A DNA stretch of 64,000 nucleotides from Paenarthrobacter nicotinovorans (lineage in GTDB: Bacteria; Actinomycetota; Actinomycetes; Actinomycetales; Micrococcaceae). This document shows, in pieces, positions 50,020 through 59,738 of the stretch. How positions within the stretch are numbered: the stretch's first letter is position 1; every line of letters begins with the position of its first letter. Below the pieces are notes generated by a model, which was not told where the DNA came from, made no database searches, and saw only the letters and a list, made by a program, of their open reading frames with translations. The position numbers and the translations under genes are program-made. The stretch is from contig NZ_SZVS01000006.1 of NCBI RefSeq assembly GCF_007670255.1, positions 237,965 through 301,964 on the forward strand. Direction: 5' to 3'.

Positions 50020-52134
50020 ATGGTTATGCCTATCTTTGACACAGAAGCCGCCGTCGATGCCTCACGGCCACGACCCCTCGGACTGAGCGCACCCCAGCCC
50101 GCTCTTCCTCATGCGGAGAGGGCGCAAAACCATGAAGTGAACGTGGCCGTTTTCGCGCCGGACCTGGAACAGGTGGAGATCGTGTTCCAGGCGCCGGGCG
50201 AATCATGGCGTGCCCAGATCCTTCCCAACACGGAAAACGACGTGCATTTCGGGCTGGTCGGCGGATTGCCTCCGGGAACGCGCTACGGCTTCCGGGCCGC
50301 GCCGTCCGAGGGCGGGCTTCCGATGCCGGTCCCGGCGCTGGACCTCGACGACGACGACCGGCAGCCGCTGCTGCTGGACCCCTACGGGCGGGCCGTGGAC
50401 CAACGTGGCGAGTTCCTGACAAGCGTCCACGTGGACACTGGATTCGATTGGGGCAACGACCAGCCGCCGCGTACCCCGATGCGGACGTCCGTCATTTACG
50501 AGGCCCACGTCCGGGGCCAGACAATGCTCCACCCGGAGATTCCCGAGCACCTGCGCGGCACCTACGCCGGCATGGCGCATCCTGTGATGATCCAACACCT
50601 CACCGAGCTCGGCATCACTGCGGTGCAGCTGCTTCCCATCCACTTCCACCTGGATGAATCGCACCTCCAGGACCTCGGCATGACCAACTACTGGGGCTAC
50701 AACACCGCCGCCTTCTTCGCTCCGCACGCCGACTACGCCACGGAAGCTGCACGCAATGCAGGTCCCCATGCCGTGCAGGACGAACTCAAGGGCATGGTGA
50801 AGCTCCTGCATGCGGCCGGGATCGAAGTCATCCTCGACGTCGTCTACAACCACACCGCAGAAGCCGGCCCCGACGGACCGGTCCTGAGCTTCCGCGGTTT
50901 GGGGGAGAAACGCTACTACCGCCATGATGCCCATGGCCGCTACTTGGACACCACGGGGTGCGGCAACACCCTGGATTTCAGCGAACCCGTGGTGGTGGAC
51001 CTTGCGCTCGATTCCCTCCGCTACTGGGTCAACGAGTTCCATGTGGATGGTTTCCGCTTCGACCTCGCGGTGACTTTGTGCCGCGACGCCGGAAACACCT
51101 TCGATCCCGGCCACCCCTTCCTGCAGGCCATTGCGGAGGACCCGGTTTTGTCGGAGGTCAAGCTGATTTCCGAGCCGTGGGACGTGGGCTACGGCGGCTG
51201 GCAGACGGGCCGCTTCCCGCAGGGTTGGTCTGATTGGAACGACCACTTCCGGGACGGTGTCCGCAGCTTTTGGCTTTCGGACCGTGCCGCCATGGAATCC
51301 GGTGGCCAGGGCGGTTCGGTGGCGTCGTTGGCCGAGCTGATGGCGGGGTCCGCAAACCTCTTCGGTTCCTCGGGCCGCACGCGCTTGGCGTCGGTGAACT
51401 TCATTACGGCCCACGACGGCTTCACCCTCAAGGACCTGGTCAGCTACGACCGCAAGCACAATGAGGCCAACGGCGAGCAAAACCGCGATGGCCACGGAGA
51501 CAACCGCAGCTACAACCATGGGGTGGAAGGCCGTAGTGAGAACGAGGCCATCGTTGCGGCGCGGGCCTTGTCGATCCGGAACCTGATGGCCACGTTGCTG
51601 ATCTCCATCGGTGTTCCCATGATCACGGCCGGTGACGAACTGGGCCGCACCCAGCAGGGCAACAACAACGCCTACTGCCAGGACAACCCCACGGCCTGGC
51701 TGGACTGGAGCCGGACCCAGGAAGCCAACGCCATGTTCCGGACCACCCGGGAGCTGGTCAGGCTGCGCCGCTGGTTCCTCCGCCACCAGCCGGAGAGTTT
51801 CCCCGGCCAAGCCAACAGCTCCAGCCTTCAGTGGTTCGATGACAAGGGTCAGCGGATGACGCCGGCACGCTGGAACGATCCCGGTGTTCGTGCCGTCCAG
51901 CTGCTGATGGGCCATGAGGACAGCGAGATCCGCGGGCTGATTGTGGTTAACGGCAACAACCACGACGTGAAGATGGTGCTTCCGGAGATCCTGAGTGAGT
52001 CGGGCATCGGCAAGCGCATGTTCGAACTCCGCTTCACCACCTCGGTGCTGCACGACCGTCGGAAGGGCGCGTTGGTGGCCAGCGGCGAGCGGGATATCCT
52101 GCAAGCCAACACCATCAACATCTACCGCACCTAG
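50020..52134 (+). CDS. glgX: Glycogen debranching enzyme GlgX
   Basis: This is a 704-aa GH13 isoamylase-type enzyme that cleaves alpha-1,6 branches left by glycogen phosphorylase. An N-terminal CBM48 domain lies at about residues 35-150. Catalytic-barrel motifs are DVVYNHTAEA, FRFDLAVTL with nucleophile Asp348, LISEPWD with acid/base Glu385, and FITAHDGFTLKDLVSYDRK-type region (NFITAHDGFTL). The start at 50020 (or 50026) lies just after a -10 element. It stands directly upstream of an RNase-barstar pair and then, convergently, glgP, its functional partner. Confidence 0.93.
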   Translation: MVMPIFDTEAAVDASRPRPLGLSAPQPALPHAERAQNHEVNVAVFAPDLEQVEIVFQAPGESWRAQILPNTENDVHFGLVGGLPPGTRYGFRAAPSEGGLPMPVPALDLDDDDRQPLLLDPYGRAVDQRGEFLTSVHVDTGFDWGNDQPPRTPMRTSVIYEAHVRGQTMLHPEIPEHLRGTYAGMAHPVMIQHLTELGITAVQLLPIHFHLDESHLQDLGMTNYWGYNTAAFFAPHADYATEAARNAGPHAVQDELKGMVKLLHAAGIEVILDVVYNHTAEAGPDGPVLSFRGLGEKRYYRHDAHGRYLDTTGCGNTLDFSEPVVVDLALDSLRYWVNEFHVDGFRFDLAVTLCRDAGNTFDPGHPFLQAIAEDPVLSEVKLISEPWDVGYGGWQTGRFPQGWSDWNDHFRDGVRSFWLSDRAAMESGGQGGSVASLAELMAGSANLFGSSGRTRLASVNFITAHDGFTLKDLVSYDRKHNEANGEQNRDGHGDNRSYNHGVEGRSENEAIVAARALSIRNLMATLLISIGVPMITAGDELGRTQQGNNNAYCQDNPTAWLDWSRTQEANAMFRTTRELVRLRRWFLRHQPESFPGQANSSSLQWFDDKGQRMTPARWNDPGVRAVQLLMGHEDSEIRGLIVVNGNNHDVKMVLPEILSESGIGKRMFELRFTTSVLHDRRKGALVASGERDILQANTINIYRT

Positions 52135-52159
52135 GTACCAAGCACAGGGAGTTCTCCGC

Positions 52160-52657
52160 ATGAACCGCAGCCGCAGCAAACTGGTGGCTTTCGCGGGACT
52201 GGTGATCGCCGTCGTCGTGCTGGTGGTTGCCATGGTGGGCGGAGGCGCGCTGACGGCGCCGTCACCGGCGCCAAGCGTCCAAACCACGACGCCGACACTT
52301 GGCCCTGTGCCCACGTCAACGGCCGCTGTGCCTGGCAAGACCACGGCCCCGCCGGCTGTGGAGAACCCCTCCGGCCTGCCCTCCATCAACGCCTCGCAGC
52401 TGCCGAAGGAGGCCCGCCAAACTCTGGCATTGATCGCCAAAGGGGGCCCTTATCCTTACGACCGTGACGGCGTGAACTTCGGCAATTTCGAGGGCCTGCT
52501 GCCCAAGAAGCCGGGGGGTTTCTACAAGGAGTACACCGTGCCCACCCCGGGGGAATCGGATCGCGGAGCGCGGCGGATCATCGTGGGTAAGGACGCCGCG
52601 AAGTACTACACGCCGGACCATTACGAGTCGTTCGCGTTCATCGTCGAGGACAAGTAG
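52160..52657 (+). CDS. Secreted guanyl-specific ribonuclease (RNase Sa/barnase family)
   Basis: This is a 165-aa microbial RNase. An N-terminal hydrophobic segment (residues 8-28) is followed by a Pro/Thr-rich linker (about 33-75) and the RNase domain (80-165). The catalytic residues of RNase Sa are all conserved: Glu124 in FYKEYTV, Arg135 and Arg139 in DRGARRIIVG, and His154 in PDHYESF. The two cysteines of RNase Sa are missing. The hydrophobic segment may be a signal peptide or an anchor holding the enzyme outside the membrane. The barstar-type inhibitor gene starts 23 nt downstream, as expected for a toxic nuclease and its immunity protein. The gene lies 26 nt after glgX. Confidence 0.9.
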   Translation: MNRSRSKLVAFAGLVIAVVVLVVAMVGGGALTAPSPAPSVQTTTPTLGPVPTSTAAVPGKTTAPPAVENPSGLPSINASQLPKEARQTLALIAKGGPYPYDRDGVNFGNFEGLLPKKPGGFYKEYTVPTPGESDRGARRIIVGKDAAKYYTPDHYESFAFIVEDK

Positions 52658-52679
52658 CCGAGGACACATAGAGGAGCCC

Positions 52680-53039
52680 ATGAAGATCTACTCAGCAGAC
52701 ACCTGGACCGTGGAGGAACTTCAGGAGCAGGTTTCCGACGCAGGCCGCAGGACAGTCCTGGTGCCACCGGCAACCACCAAGCAGGCAGTCCTGGAGGTCT
52801 TTGGCCAGGTCCTGGACTTCCCCGAGTACTACGGCGTGAACCTGGATGCCCTGAACGATTCCCTCCACGACTACGCAGATGCCCTGTCAGAGGACGCCGG
52901 CAGCCCCGTCACCATGATCTGGCAGGTCCCCGCCGCGTACCGCACGGACCGTTCCTTCGGCGTCGTGTGCGAAATCCTGCAGGACGCGGAGCGCTACGCA
53001 GGCCGTGACCTGGCGATCATCGCAGTTTTCGAGCACTAA
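52680..53039 (+). CDS. Barstar family ribonuclease inhibitor
   Basis: This 119-aa cytoplasmic protein resembles barstar, which plugs the active site of barnase-type RNases. The key segment FPEYYGVNLDALNDSL (residues 47-62) aligns with barstar's LPEYYGENLDALWDCL, including the Tyr and the two Asp residues that mimic RNA phosphates (Asp56, Asp60); the Trp between them is Asn. It has no signal peptide, so it should protect the producer's own RNA. A GGAG site precedes the ATG. It follows the RNase gene directly and ends at a 28-bp hairpin. Confidence 0.93.
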   Translation: MKIYSADTWTVEELQEQVSDAGRRTVLVPPATTKQAVLEVFGQVLDFPEYYGVNLDALNDSLHDYADALSEDAGSPVTMIWQVPAAYRTDRSFGVVCEILQDAERYAGRDLAIIAVFEH

Positions 53040-53040
53040 A

Positions 53041-53098
53041 ACGTCGGTGGCCCGCTTTTCCGTTGTTGGGCAACAACGGAAAAGCGGGCCACCGACGT
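53041..53098. terminator. 28-bp perfect hairpin between barstar and glgP
   Basis: The arms 53041-53068 and 53071-53098 are perfectly complementary, the longest perfect stem in the window. It starts 1 nt after the barstar stop and ends 8 nt before the stop of the convergent glgP. AAAA and TTTT lie inside the arms. It should end both messages. Confidence 0.85.
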
Positions 53099-53106
53099 GA
53101 TTGGGA

Positions 53107-55731
53107 CTAGGCGTTCGCGATCAACCCAAGTTCAGCCTTGGACGCCAACGCCGAGTGCTTCGGGAAGACCCGGACGGTGTAGCCGAAGGAGCCTGAGCGG
53201 TTGATGACCAGCGAGCCGTTGAACAGGTGCCGCCCGTTTCCGAGGTCCTCCACCGGGTCCAGCTCCGCCACGACGATGTCTTCGAGTTCGTCGGATTCCT
53301 CCGCACGGCCGAATGCCACTTCCACGGAGACGTCGTCGGGCGTCAGGTTGTTCAGCGCGACGTAGGCGTTGACCTGCAGGCTGTCGCCCACTTGGGGTTC
53401 CTCGGAGACGCCGACCGAGTCAACGTGTTCCACCACAACCTGGGGCCACGCCTCGCGAACCTTTGAGGTCCAGGCTGCGAGTTCCTTGGCCTCCTTGAAA
53501 GACTCGGCAACGGCCCTGCGACCTGACACCGCGGCCGGGCAGTAGAGGTTGTTGACGTAGTCGTGGAGCATCCGTTCGGCCGAAACGGCGGGGCCGAGGT
53601 GGGCGAGCGTGTGCTTGATCATGGAGACCCAGTGGGTCGGCACGGTCTCGTGGCTGGACTCGGACGGTCCTGCGGCTCCGGCGCCCTGGGCCACGGTGGT
53701 GCCGTAGAAGCGCGGTGCCACTTGGGTTTCAAGCAGCTCGTAGAGCGCCGCGGCCTCGATGTCGTCCCGTTCGTCAGCGGACGCGCCGTTGTTGGCCGTC
53801 GGGATGGCCCAGCCGTTCTCGCCGTCGTACATCTCATCCCACCAGCCGTCCAGGACGGAGAGGTTGAGCGAGCCGTTGATCGCGGCCTTCATGCCGGACG
53901 TGCCGCAGGCTTCCAGGGGACGCAGCGGGTTGTTGAGCCATACGTCGCAGCCCGGGAACAGGGTCCGTGCCATGGCGATGTCGTAGTTCGGCAGGAACAC
54001 GATCCTGTGGCGGACGTCGGGGTCGTCGGTGAAACGGACCAGGTCCTGGATCATCTTCTTGCCGGCGTCATCTGCCGGGTGCGACTTACCGGCGATGACC
54101 AGCTGGATGGGGTGCTTGGGATCGAGCAGCAAGGCCTTCAGCCGTGCGGGGTCGCGCAGCATGAGGGTAAGCCGCTTGTACGTTGGCACGCGGCGGGCAA
54201 AGCCGATGGTGAGCACATCCGGGTCCAGGACGGAGTCGGTCCAACCCAGCTCGGCATCGGCGGCTCCGCGTTTCTTCCAGGAAGCCCGGAGCCGGCGTCG
54301 GACGTCCTCGATGAGCTGTGTGCGGAGCTCACGGCGGAGGCCCCACACGTCCTCGTCGCTGACGTTGTAGGCCAGGTCCCAGCGTCCCAACGCCTCGGCT
54401 TCAGCCCCGAACTGGTGACGTGCCAGGGAGGAAATCCGCGGGTCCACCCAAGTGGGCACATGGACGCCGTTGGTGACGGAGGTAATCGGAATTTCGGAAT
54501 GGTCGAACCCTGGCCACAGGCCGGAGAACATTTCGCGGGACACCACACCGTGCAGCTTGGCCACGCCGTTGGCACGCTGCGCCAGGCGCAGGCCCATCAC
54601 GGCCATGTTGAAGACCGAGGGGTTGCCGCCGTCGTAGTTTTCGCGGCCGAGCTCCAGGATCCGTTCCGTGGGCACGGCCGGCGCCAGTCCGGCGTCGAAG
54701 AAGTGCTTGATCTGCAGCGCCTCGAAACGGTCGATGCCGGCAGGTACGGGCGTGTGCGTGGTGAACACGGTGGACGCACGGCCGGCAGCGAGGGCTTCTT
54801 CCCAGCTGAGGGGGTGCTCGGGGTCGGACATGGCTTCCTGGATGCGTTCAATCCCCAGGAATCCGGCGTGTCCCTCGTTGGTGTGGAAGACCTCGGGCGC
54901 AGGGGTCCCGGTCAGTTCCTGGTAGACGCGCAGGGCCTTGACGCCGCCCATGCCCAGGAGCAGTTCCTGCTGCAGGCGGTGGTCGCCGCCGCCGCCGTAG
55001 AGCCGGTCGGTGATGCCGCGCGCGGCTTCGTCGTTCGAGGGGACGTTGGAGTCCAGCAGCAGCAGCGGAACGCGTCCGACGTCGGCACGCCACACGTGCG
55101 CGTGCAGCTCGCGGCCGTTGGGCAGCGGCAGTGAAATGTGGACCGGCTTGCCCTGGCCGCCGTCCTTGGCCGGGTGGCGGAGCAGGGTCAGCGGGAGGCC
55201 GTCGGGATCCAGGACGGGGTAGGTTTCCTGCTGCCAGGCGTCGCGGGACAGCGACTGCTTGAAGTAGCCGGCCTGGTAGAGGAGCCCGACGCCGATCAGC
55301 GGCACGCCGAGGTCCGAAGCTGCCTTGAGGTGGTCGCCGGCGAGGATGCCCAGGCCGCCCGAGTACTGCGGGAGAACTTCCGTGATGCCGAACTCGGGGG
55401 AGAAGTAGGCAATGCACGCCGGAGCGTCCTGGCCGAGGCCCTGGTACCAGCGCGGTTCGCTGAGGTAGCGGTCAAGGTCCGCTGCTGCTGCCTGCACACG
55501 CTCCACTACTTCGCCGTTGTTGGCCAGTTCCTGCAGCTGTTCACGGCTGATGGATCCGAGAAGGGCTATGGGGTCGTGCTGGGCGGCCTCCCACAGGCCG
55601 GGGTTGATGCTCGCAAAGAGTTCCCGGGTTGGCCGGTGCCAGGACCAGCGCAAGTTCGTCGCCAATCGGGCCAGCGGCCGGATGGGCTCGGGGAGGACGG
55701 TACGGACTGTAAACCTTCGAATTGCCTTCAC
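53107..55731 (-). CDS. glgP: Alpha-glucan (glycogen/maltodextrin) phosphorylase
   Basis: This is an 874-aa GT35 phosphorylase of the actinobacterial type, which has an extra N-terminal domain (DUF3417-like, about residues 1-115). It releases glucose 1-phosphate from alpha-1,4-glucan ends. The PLP-binding Lys615 is in ACGTSGMKAAING. Other conserved parts are YFSPEFGITEVLPQYSGGLG, FHTNEGHAGFLGIER and ADDAGKKMIQDL. The GTG at 55731 is chosen because TATTGT ends 7 nt upstream, consistent with a leaderless message. It is divergent from glgE and convergent with glgX-RNase-barstar. Confidence 0.93.
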   Translation of the reverse strand: MKAIRRFTVRTVLPEPIRPLARLATNLRWSWHRPTRELFASINPGLWEAAQHDPIALLGSISREQLQELANNGEVVERVQAAAADLDRYLSEPRWYQGLGQDAPACIAYFSPEFGITEVLPQYSGGLGILAGDHLKAASDLGVPLIGVGLLYQAGYFKQSLSRDAWQQETYPVLDPDGLPLTLLRHPAKDGGQGKPVHISLPLPNGRELHAHVWRADVGRVPLLLLDSNVPSNDEAARGITDRLYGGGGDHRLQQELLLGMGGVKALRVYQELTGTPAPEVFHTNEGHAGFLGIERIQEAMSDPEHPLSWEEALAAGRASTVFTTHTPVPAGIDRFEALQIKHFFDAGLAPAVPTERILELGRENYDGGNPSVFNMAVMGLRLAQRANGVAKLHGVVSREMFSGLWPGFDHSEIPITSVTNGVHVPTWVDPRISSLARHQFGAEAEALGRWDLAYNVSDEDVWGLRRELRTQLIEDVRRRLRASWKKRGAADAELGWTDSVLDPDVLTIGFARRVPTYKRLTLMLRDPARLKALLLDPKHPIQLVIAGKSHPADDAGKKMIQDLVRFTDDPDVRHRIVFLPNYDIAMARTLFPGCDVWLNNPLRPLEACGTSGMKAAINGSLNLSVLDGWWDEMYDGENGWAIPTANNGASADERDDIEAAALYELLETQVAPRFYGTTVAQGAGAAGPSESSHETVPTHWVSMIKHTLAHLGPAVSAERMLHDYVNNLYCPAAVSGRRAVAESFKEAKELAAWTSKVREAWPQVVVEHVDSVGVSEEPQVGDSLQVNAYVALNNLTPDDVSVEVAFGRAEESDELEDIVVAELDPVEDLGNGRHLFNGSLVINRSGSFGYTVRVFPKHSALASKAELGLIANA

Positions 55732-55738
55732 GAGCGCC

Positions 55739-55744
55739 ACAATA
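55739..55744 (-). promoter_or_regulatory. -10 element for leaderless glgP
   Basis: TATTGT on the minus strand, then 7 nt, then the GTG start at 55731. The 125-nt gap to glgE is unusually AT-rich and must also hold the glgE promoter, which I could not place. Confidence 0.45.
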
Positions 55745-55856
55745 ACTGACTCACATGGCAGTCGGAACAGCATCGGGTTTCTTTTAGGTAAATGTCATCT
55801 TGCGTCGAATAGAAACCTCGTTTGCTTAGCATTCTGTGATTTTTGTCGCTAACGTC

Positions 55857-57941
55857 ATGGTTGTGACGAAAACTGCGCGAACCACCACCGTTCTGAAATC
55901 CAAGACGACAACGGACATCACCGACGGACTTCGCTTCGGCCGGTTTCCCATCACGGCCGTGCAGCCTGTGGTGGAGGGTGGCCGTTTCCCGGCGAAGGCC
56001 TTGCCTGGAGAGGACCTCGTGGTTGGCGCCACGGTCTTCCGGGAAGGGCACGACCAGCTGGGCGTCTCCGCCGTCCTGCTTGACCCCAGGGGCAAGGAGC
56101 GCCAGCGTGTGCGGCTGGCCCCTGCCCAGGGCGAGCAGTGGAAGGGCCTTGACCGCTGGGAGGGTCTGATCACCCCCAGCGGCACAGGTGCGTGGTCGTT
56201 CGTCATTGAGGCCTGGCACGACCGCTACGGCACGTGGCACCACAACGCCGAAGTGAAGGTCGCCGCCGGCATCGACGTTGAGTTGATGCTCGCCGAAGGT
56301 GCGGCCCTTCTGTCGGGAGCAGCCGACGACGCCGGACGCACCGGTGCTGAAAAGCGCACCTTGCGTGCCGCTTCCGTCGCGCTCGCCGACACCACCAAAT
56401 CTGCCGAGGAGCGCCTTGGCGCCGGTTTCAGCCCCGAGGTGCTTGCCGCCGTCGAGCGTTTGCCGATCCGTGAACTGGTGACCGTCTCTGAACAGTTCCC
56501 GCTGCAGGTGGAACGGGACCTGGCCGGCCGCGGCTCCTGGTACGAATTCTTTCCGCGCTCCGAAGGCGCCGTGCTGGACCACTCGACGGGTGTGTGGACC
56601 TCCGGCAACTTCCGCACGGCGGCCAGGCGGCTCGACGCCGTTGCGGAGATGGGCTTCGACGTCATCTACCTGCCGCCCATCCACCCGATCGGCTTCCAGC
56701 ACCGCAAGGGCCGCAACAACACCTTGACGCCGGGGCCCCAGGATCCGGGTTCGCCGTGGGCCATCGGTTCCAAGGATGGCGGCCACGATGCCATCCACCC
56801 TGAGCTGGGAACGTTCGAGGATTTTGACGCTTTTGTGGCAAGGGCCAACGAGCTCGGCCTCGAAGTGGCCCTGGACCTGGCCTTGCAGGCAGCCCCGGAC
56901 CACCCCTGGGTCACGTCCAACCCCGAATGGTTCACCACGCGCGTGGATGGTTCGATCGCCTACGCCGAAAACCCTCCGAAGAAGTACCAGGACATCTACC
57001 CCCTGAACTTCGACAACGATCCCGTGGGCCTGTCCAAGGAGATCCTGCGCATCGTGCAGTTGTGGATCAGCCACGGCGTCAAGGTCTTCCGTGTGGACAA
57101 CCCGCACACCAAGCCCGTGTGGTTCTGGGAATGGTTGATCGGGAAGATCAACAAGAAGAACCCCGAGGTGGTGTTCCTGGCGGAGGCATTCACACGCCCG
57201 CCCATGATGCACGCCTTGGGCCGGGCCGGATTCCAGCAGTCCTACACGTACTTCACCTGGCGGAACACCAAGGCCGAGCTGGAAGAGTACTTCTACGAGG
57301 TCAGCCATGTGAGCCCGGCGTATTTCCGCCCGAACTTCTTCGTCAACACCCCGGACATCCTCACCGAGTACCTGCAGTACGGCGGCCCGGCGGCCTTCAA
57401 GATCCGTGCAGTCCTCGCCGCGACAGCCAGCCCGCTATGGGGTGTCTATGCAGGCTACGAGCTGTACGAGCACGTGGCACGGCCCGGCGCCGAGGAGTAC
57501 ATCGACAACGAGAAGTACGAGTACAAGGCCCGGGACTGGGAAGGCGCGGCCGAATCCGGACGTACGCTGGCCCCGTACATCACCCGGCTCAACACCATCC
57601 GCAAGGACCACCTGGCGTTGGGCGACCTGCAGAACCTGACCATCCACCGCAGCACGGATGACGCCACGATCGTCTACTCGAAGCACAAGACCTTGCCCGA
57701 TGGCACCAAGGACACCTTGATCATCGTGGTCAACGTGGATCCCCACAGTACCCGCGAAAGCACTGTGTCGCTGGACCTCGCGGCCCTTGCGCTGGACCCG
57801 GCAGACCTCAACGAAAACGGACAGTTCCGCGTCGATGACCTCATCAGCGGACAGAGCTGGTGGTGGGGGGAACACAACTACGTCCGCCTGGATGCCCACG
57901 TTGAGCCGGCACACGTCCTGAGCATCAGGAGGCAGCCTTAG
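55857..57941 (+). CDS. glgE: Alpha-1,4-glucan:maltose-1-phosphate maltosyltransferase
   Basis: This is a 694-aa GH13_3 enzyme that transfers maltose from maltose 1-phosphate to growing alpha-1,4-glucan. The nucleophile Asp414 is in [14 protein letters not shown] and the acid/base Glu443 in FLAEAFTRP; their 29-residue spacing equals that of Streptomyces Glg[21 protein letters not shown] is also characteristic. The ATG at 55857 is the best start, with GTG at 55836 and 55863 as alternatives; no strong ribosome site is present. Its TAG overlaps the treS GTG, so GlgE, TreS and the maltokinase-GlgB fusion form one operon. Confidence 0.94.
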   Translation: MVVTKTARTTTVLKSKTTTDITDGLRFGRFPITAVQPVVEGGRFPAKALPGEDLVVGATVFREGHDQLGVSAVLLDPRGKERQRVRLAPAQGEQWKGLDRWEGLITPSGTGAWSFVIEAWHDRYGTWHHNAEVKVAAGIDVELMLAEGAALLSGAADDAGRTGAEKRTLRAASVALADTTKSAEERLGAGFSPEVLAAVERLPIRELVTVSEQFPLQVERDLAGRGSWYEFFPRSEGAVLDHSTGVWTSGNFRTAARRLDAVAEMGFDVIYLPPIHPIGFQHRKGRNNTLTPGPQDPGSPWAIGSKDGGHDAIHPELGTFEDFDAFVARANELGLEVALDLALQAAPDHPWVTSNPEWFTTRVDGSIAYAENPPKKYQDIYPLNFDNDPVGLSKEILRIVQLWISHGVKVFRVDNPHTKPVWFWEWLIGKINKKNPEVVFLAEAFTRPPMMHALGRAGFQQSYTYFTWRNTKAELEEYFYEVSHVSPAYFRPNFFVNTPDILTEYLQYGGPAAFKIRAVLAATASPLWGVYAGYELYEHVARPGAEEYIDNEKYEYKARDWEGAAESGRTLAPYITRLNTIRKDHLALGDLQNLTIHRSTDDATIVYSKHKTLPDGTKDTLIIVVNVDPHSTRESTVSLDLAALALDPADLNENGQFRVDDLISGQSWWWGEHNYVRLDAHVEPAHVLSIRRQP

Positions 57942-59737
57942 TGAGTTTTTCCCCGCAGAACCCCACCCAGTACTTCACTCCGAAGAACACCTTCGAGTTG
58001 AATGCCCCCGGTCTCCAGCATGATCCGCTCTGGTACCGCAAGGCAGTCTTCTATGAAGTCTTGGTGCGGGCTTTTGCGGACGCCAACGGGGATGGTTCCG
58101 GCGATTTCCAAGGATTGATCGACAAACTGGATTACCTCCAGTGGCTGGGCGTCGATTGTCTCTGGCTGCCGCCGTTCTTCCATTCCCCGTTGCGCGACGG
58201 CGGCTACGACATTGCCGACTACACCTCCGTCCTGGATGAATTCGGTACCATCAGCGACTTCAAGCGGCTGGTGGCCGAAGCCCACGCCCGTGGCGTACGG
58301 GTCATCATCGACCTTCCTTTGAATCACACTTCAGACCAGCACCCCTGGTTCCAGGAATCCCGGAAGGATCCCACGGGACCCTACGGGGATTTCTACGTGT
58401 GGAGTGACACGGACGAAAAATACCAGGACGCCCGCATCATCTTCGTCGACACCGAAGAGTCCAACTGGACGTTCGATCCCATCCGGCGGCAATTCTTCTG
58501 GCACCGGTTCTTCAGCCACCAGCCGGACCTGAACTTCGAGAATCCCAAAGTCATCGAGGCGCTGTACGACGTCATCCGCTTTTGGCTGGACCAAGGCATC
58601 GACGGTTTCCGCGCTGACGCCATTCCCTACCTTTTCGAGGAGGAAGGGACCAACTGCGAGAACCTTCCGGCGACCCACACGTTCCTCCAGGACCTCCGCC
58701 GCATGGTGGACGAGAACTATCCGGGCAGGGTCATCATCGCGGAGGCCAACCAGCCGCCGCACGAAGTGGTGGAATACTTCGGCACCGACGAAGCCCCCGA
58801 GTGCCATATGGCCTTCCACTTCCCGATCATGCCCAGGCTGTACTACGCCCTGCGGGACCAAAAGGCTGCGCCCATCATTGAGACGTTGCGTGATACCCCC
58901 GAGATTCCGCGGGGCGCGCAATGGGGAACGTTCCTGCGGAACCACGACGAACTGACACTCGAGATGGTTCCCGCGGAGGAACGCGCGGCGATGCTTGGCT
59001 GGTATGCCCCGGACCCGCGCATGAGGGCGAACATCGGAATCCGCCGCCGTCTGGCTCCGCTCCTGGACAACTCCCGGGCAGAGATCGAACTCATCAACGC
59101 CCTGCTGTTGTCCCTGCCCGGCAGTCCCTTCCTCTACTACGGGGACGAGATCGGCATGGGCGACAACATCTGGCTCGATGACCGCGACGCCGTCCGCACG
59201 CCCATGCAGTGGAACCCCGACCGCAACGCGGGCTTCTCCTCTGCGGACCCGGGCAAGCTGTACCTGCCGGTGATCCAGTCGCTGGTTTACAACTACAGCA
59301 TGGCCAATGTCGAGGCCGAAGCCGCTCATTCCGGTTCGCTGCTGCGATGGACCCGGCAGATCCTCAGTGTCCGCAAAAACCATCCCGTGTTCGGCCTGGG
59401 CGGGTTCCGCCACATCGAAGCCGATCATGAGGTGGTGCTGGCCTACGTCCGCGAGCTGCCGGCGGGAAACCCGGAAGGCGCGGACGCGGAAACCATTCTG
59501 TGCGTCTTCAACCTTTCCCAGCACCCGGTGGCGGCAACGCTGGATATTCCCGAGTTCGCGGGCCGCGGCCTGCGCGATATTTTCGGCGGCCAGCCTTTCC
59601 CGGCCGTTGGTGACAACGGTCATCTGACCGTGATGCTGGGCAGCCACAGCTTTTACTGGCTGCGGGTCCGCTCGGCATTTTCCAATCCCTCGTCGCCTTT
59701 TACCCAGGCGATTCCAGTGGTGACCTCCAAAGGATGA
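57941..59737 (+). CDS. treS: Trehalose synthase / maltose glucosyltransferase
   Basis: This is a 598-aa GH13_16 enzyme that isomerises trehalose and maltose. The nucleophile Asp226 is in [15 protein letters not shown] and the acid/base Glu268 in IIAEANQPP; the 42-residue spacing matches mycobacterial TreS. The N-terminus [21 protein letters not shown] is typical. There is no fused maltokinase; that activity comes from the next gene. The GTG start has AGGAGG 8 nt upstream and shares one base with the glgE stop. In this operon it supplies maltose from trehalose. Confidence 0.95.
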   Translation: MSFSPQNPTQYFTPKNTFELNAPGLQHDPLWYRKAVFYEVLVRAFADANGDGSGDFQGLIDKLDYLQWLGVDCLWLPPFFHSPLRDGGYDIADYTSVLDEFGTISDFKRLVAEAHARGVRVIIDLPLNHTSDQHPWFQESRKDPTGPYGDFYVWSDTDEKYQDARIIFVDTEESNWTFDPIRRQFFWHRFFSHQPDLNFENPKVIEALYDVIRFWLDQGIDGFRADAIPYLFEEEGTNCENLPATHTFLQDLRRMVDENYPGRVIIAEANQPPHEVVEYFGTDEAPECHMAFHFPIMPRLYYALRDQKAAPIIETLRDTPEIPRGAQWGTFLRNHDELTLEMVPAEERAAMLGWYAPDPRMRANIGIRRRLAPLLDNSRAEIELINALLLSLPGSPFLYYGDEIGMGDNIWLDDRDAVRTPMQWNPDRNAGFSSADPGKLYLPVIQSLVYNYSMANVEAEAAHSGSLLRWTRQILSVRKNHPVFGLGGFRHIEADHEVVLAYVRELPAGNPEGADAETILCVFNLSQHPVAATLDIPEFAGRGLRDIFGGQPFPAVGDNGHLTVMLGSHSFYWLRVRSAFSNPSSPFTQAIPVVTSKG

Positions 59738-59738
59738 G

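Noticed and set aside
50386..52440. Long minus-strand frame opposite glgX and the RNase gene
   Set aside because: It is antisense to two genes with intact catalytic motifs and has no recognisable domain.
57941..59737. Alpha-glucosidase or oligo-1,6-glucosidase instead of TreS
   Set aside because: The spacing of catalytic residues, the N-terminus and the position between glgE and the maltokinase favour trehalose synthase.
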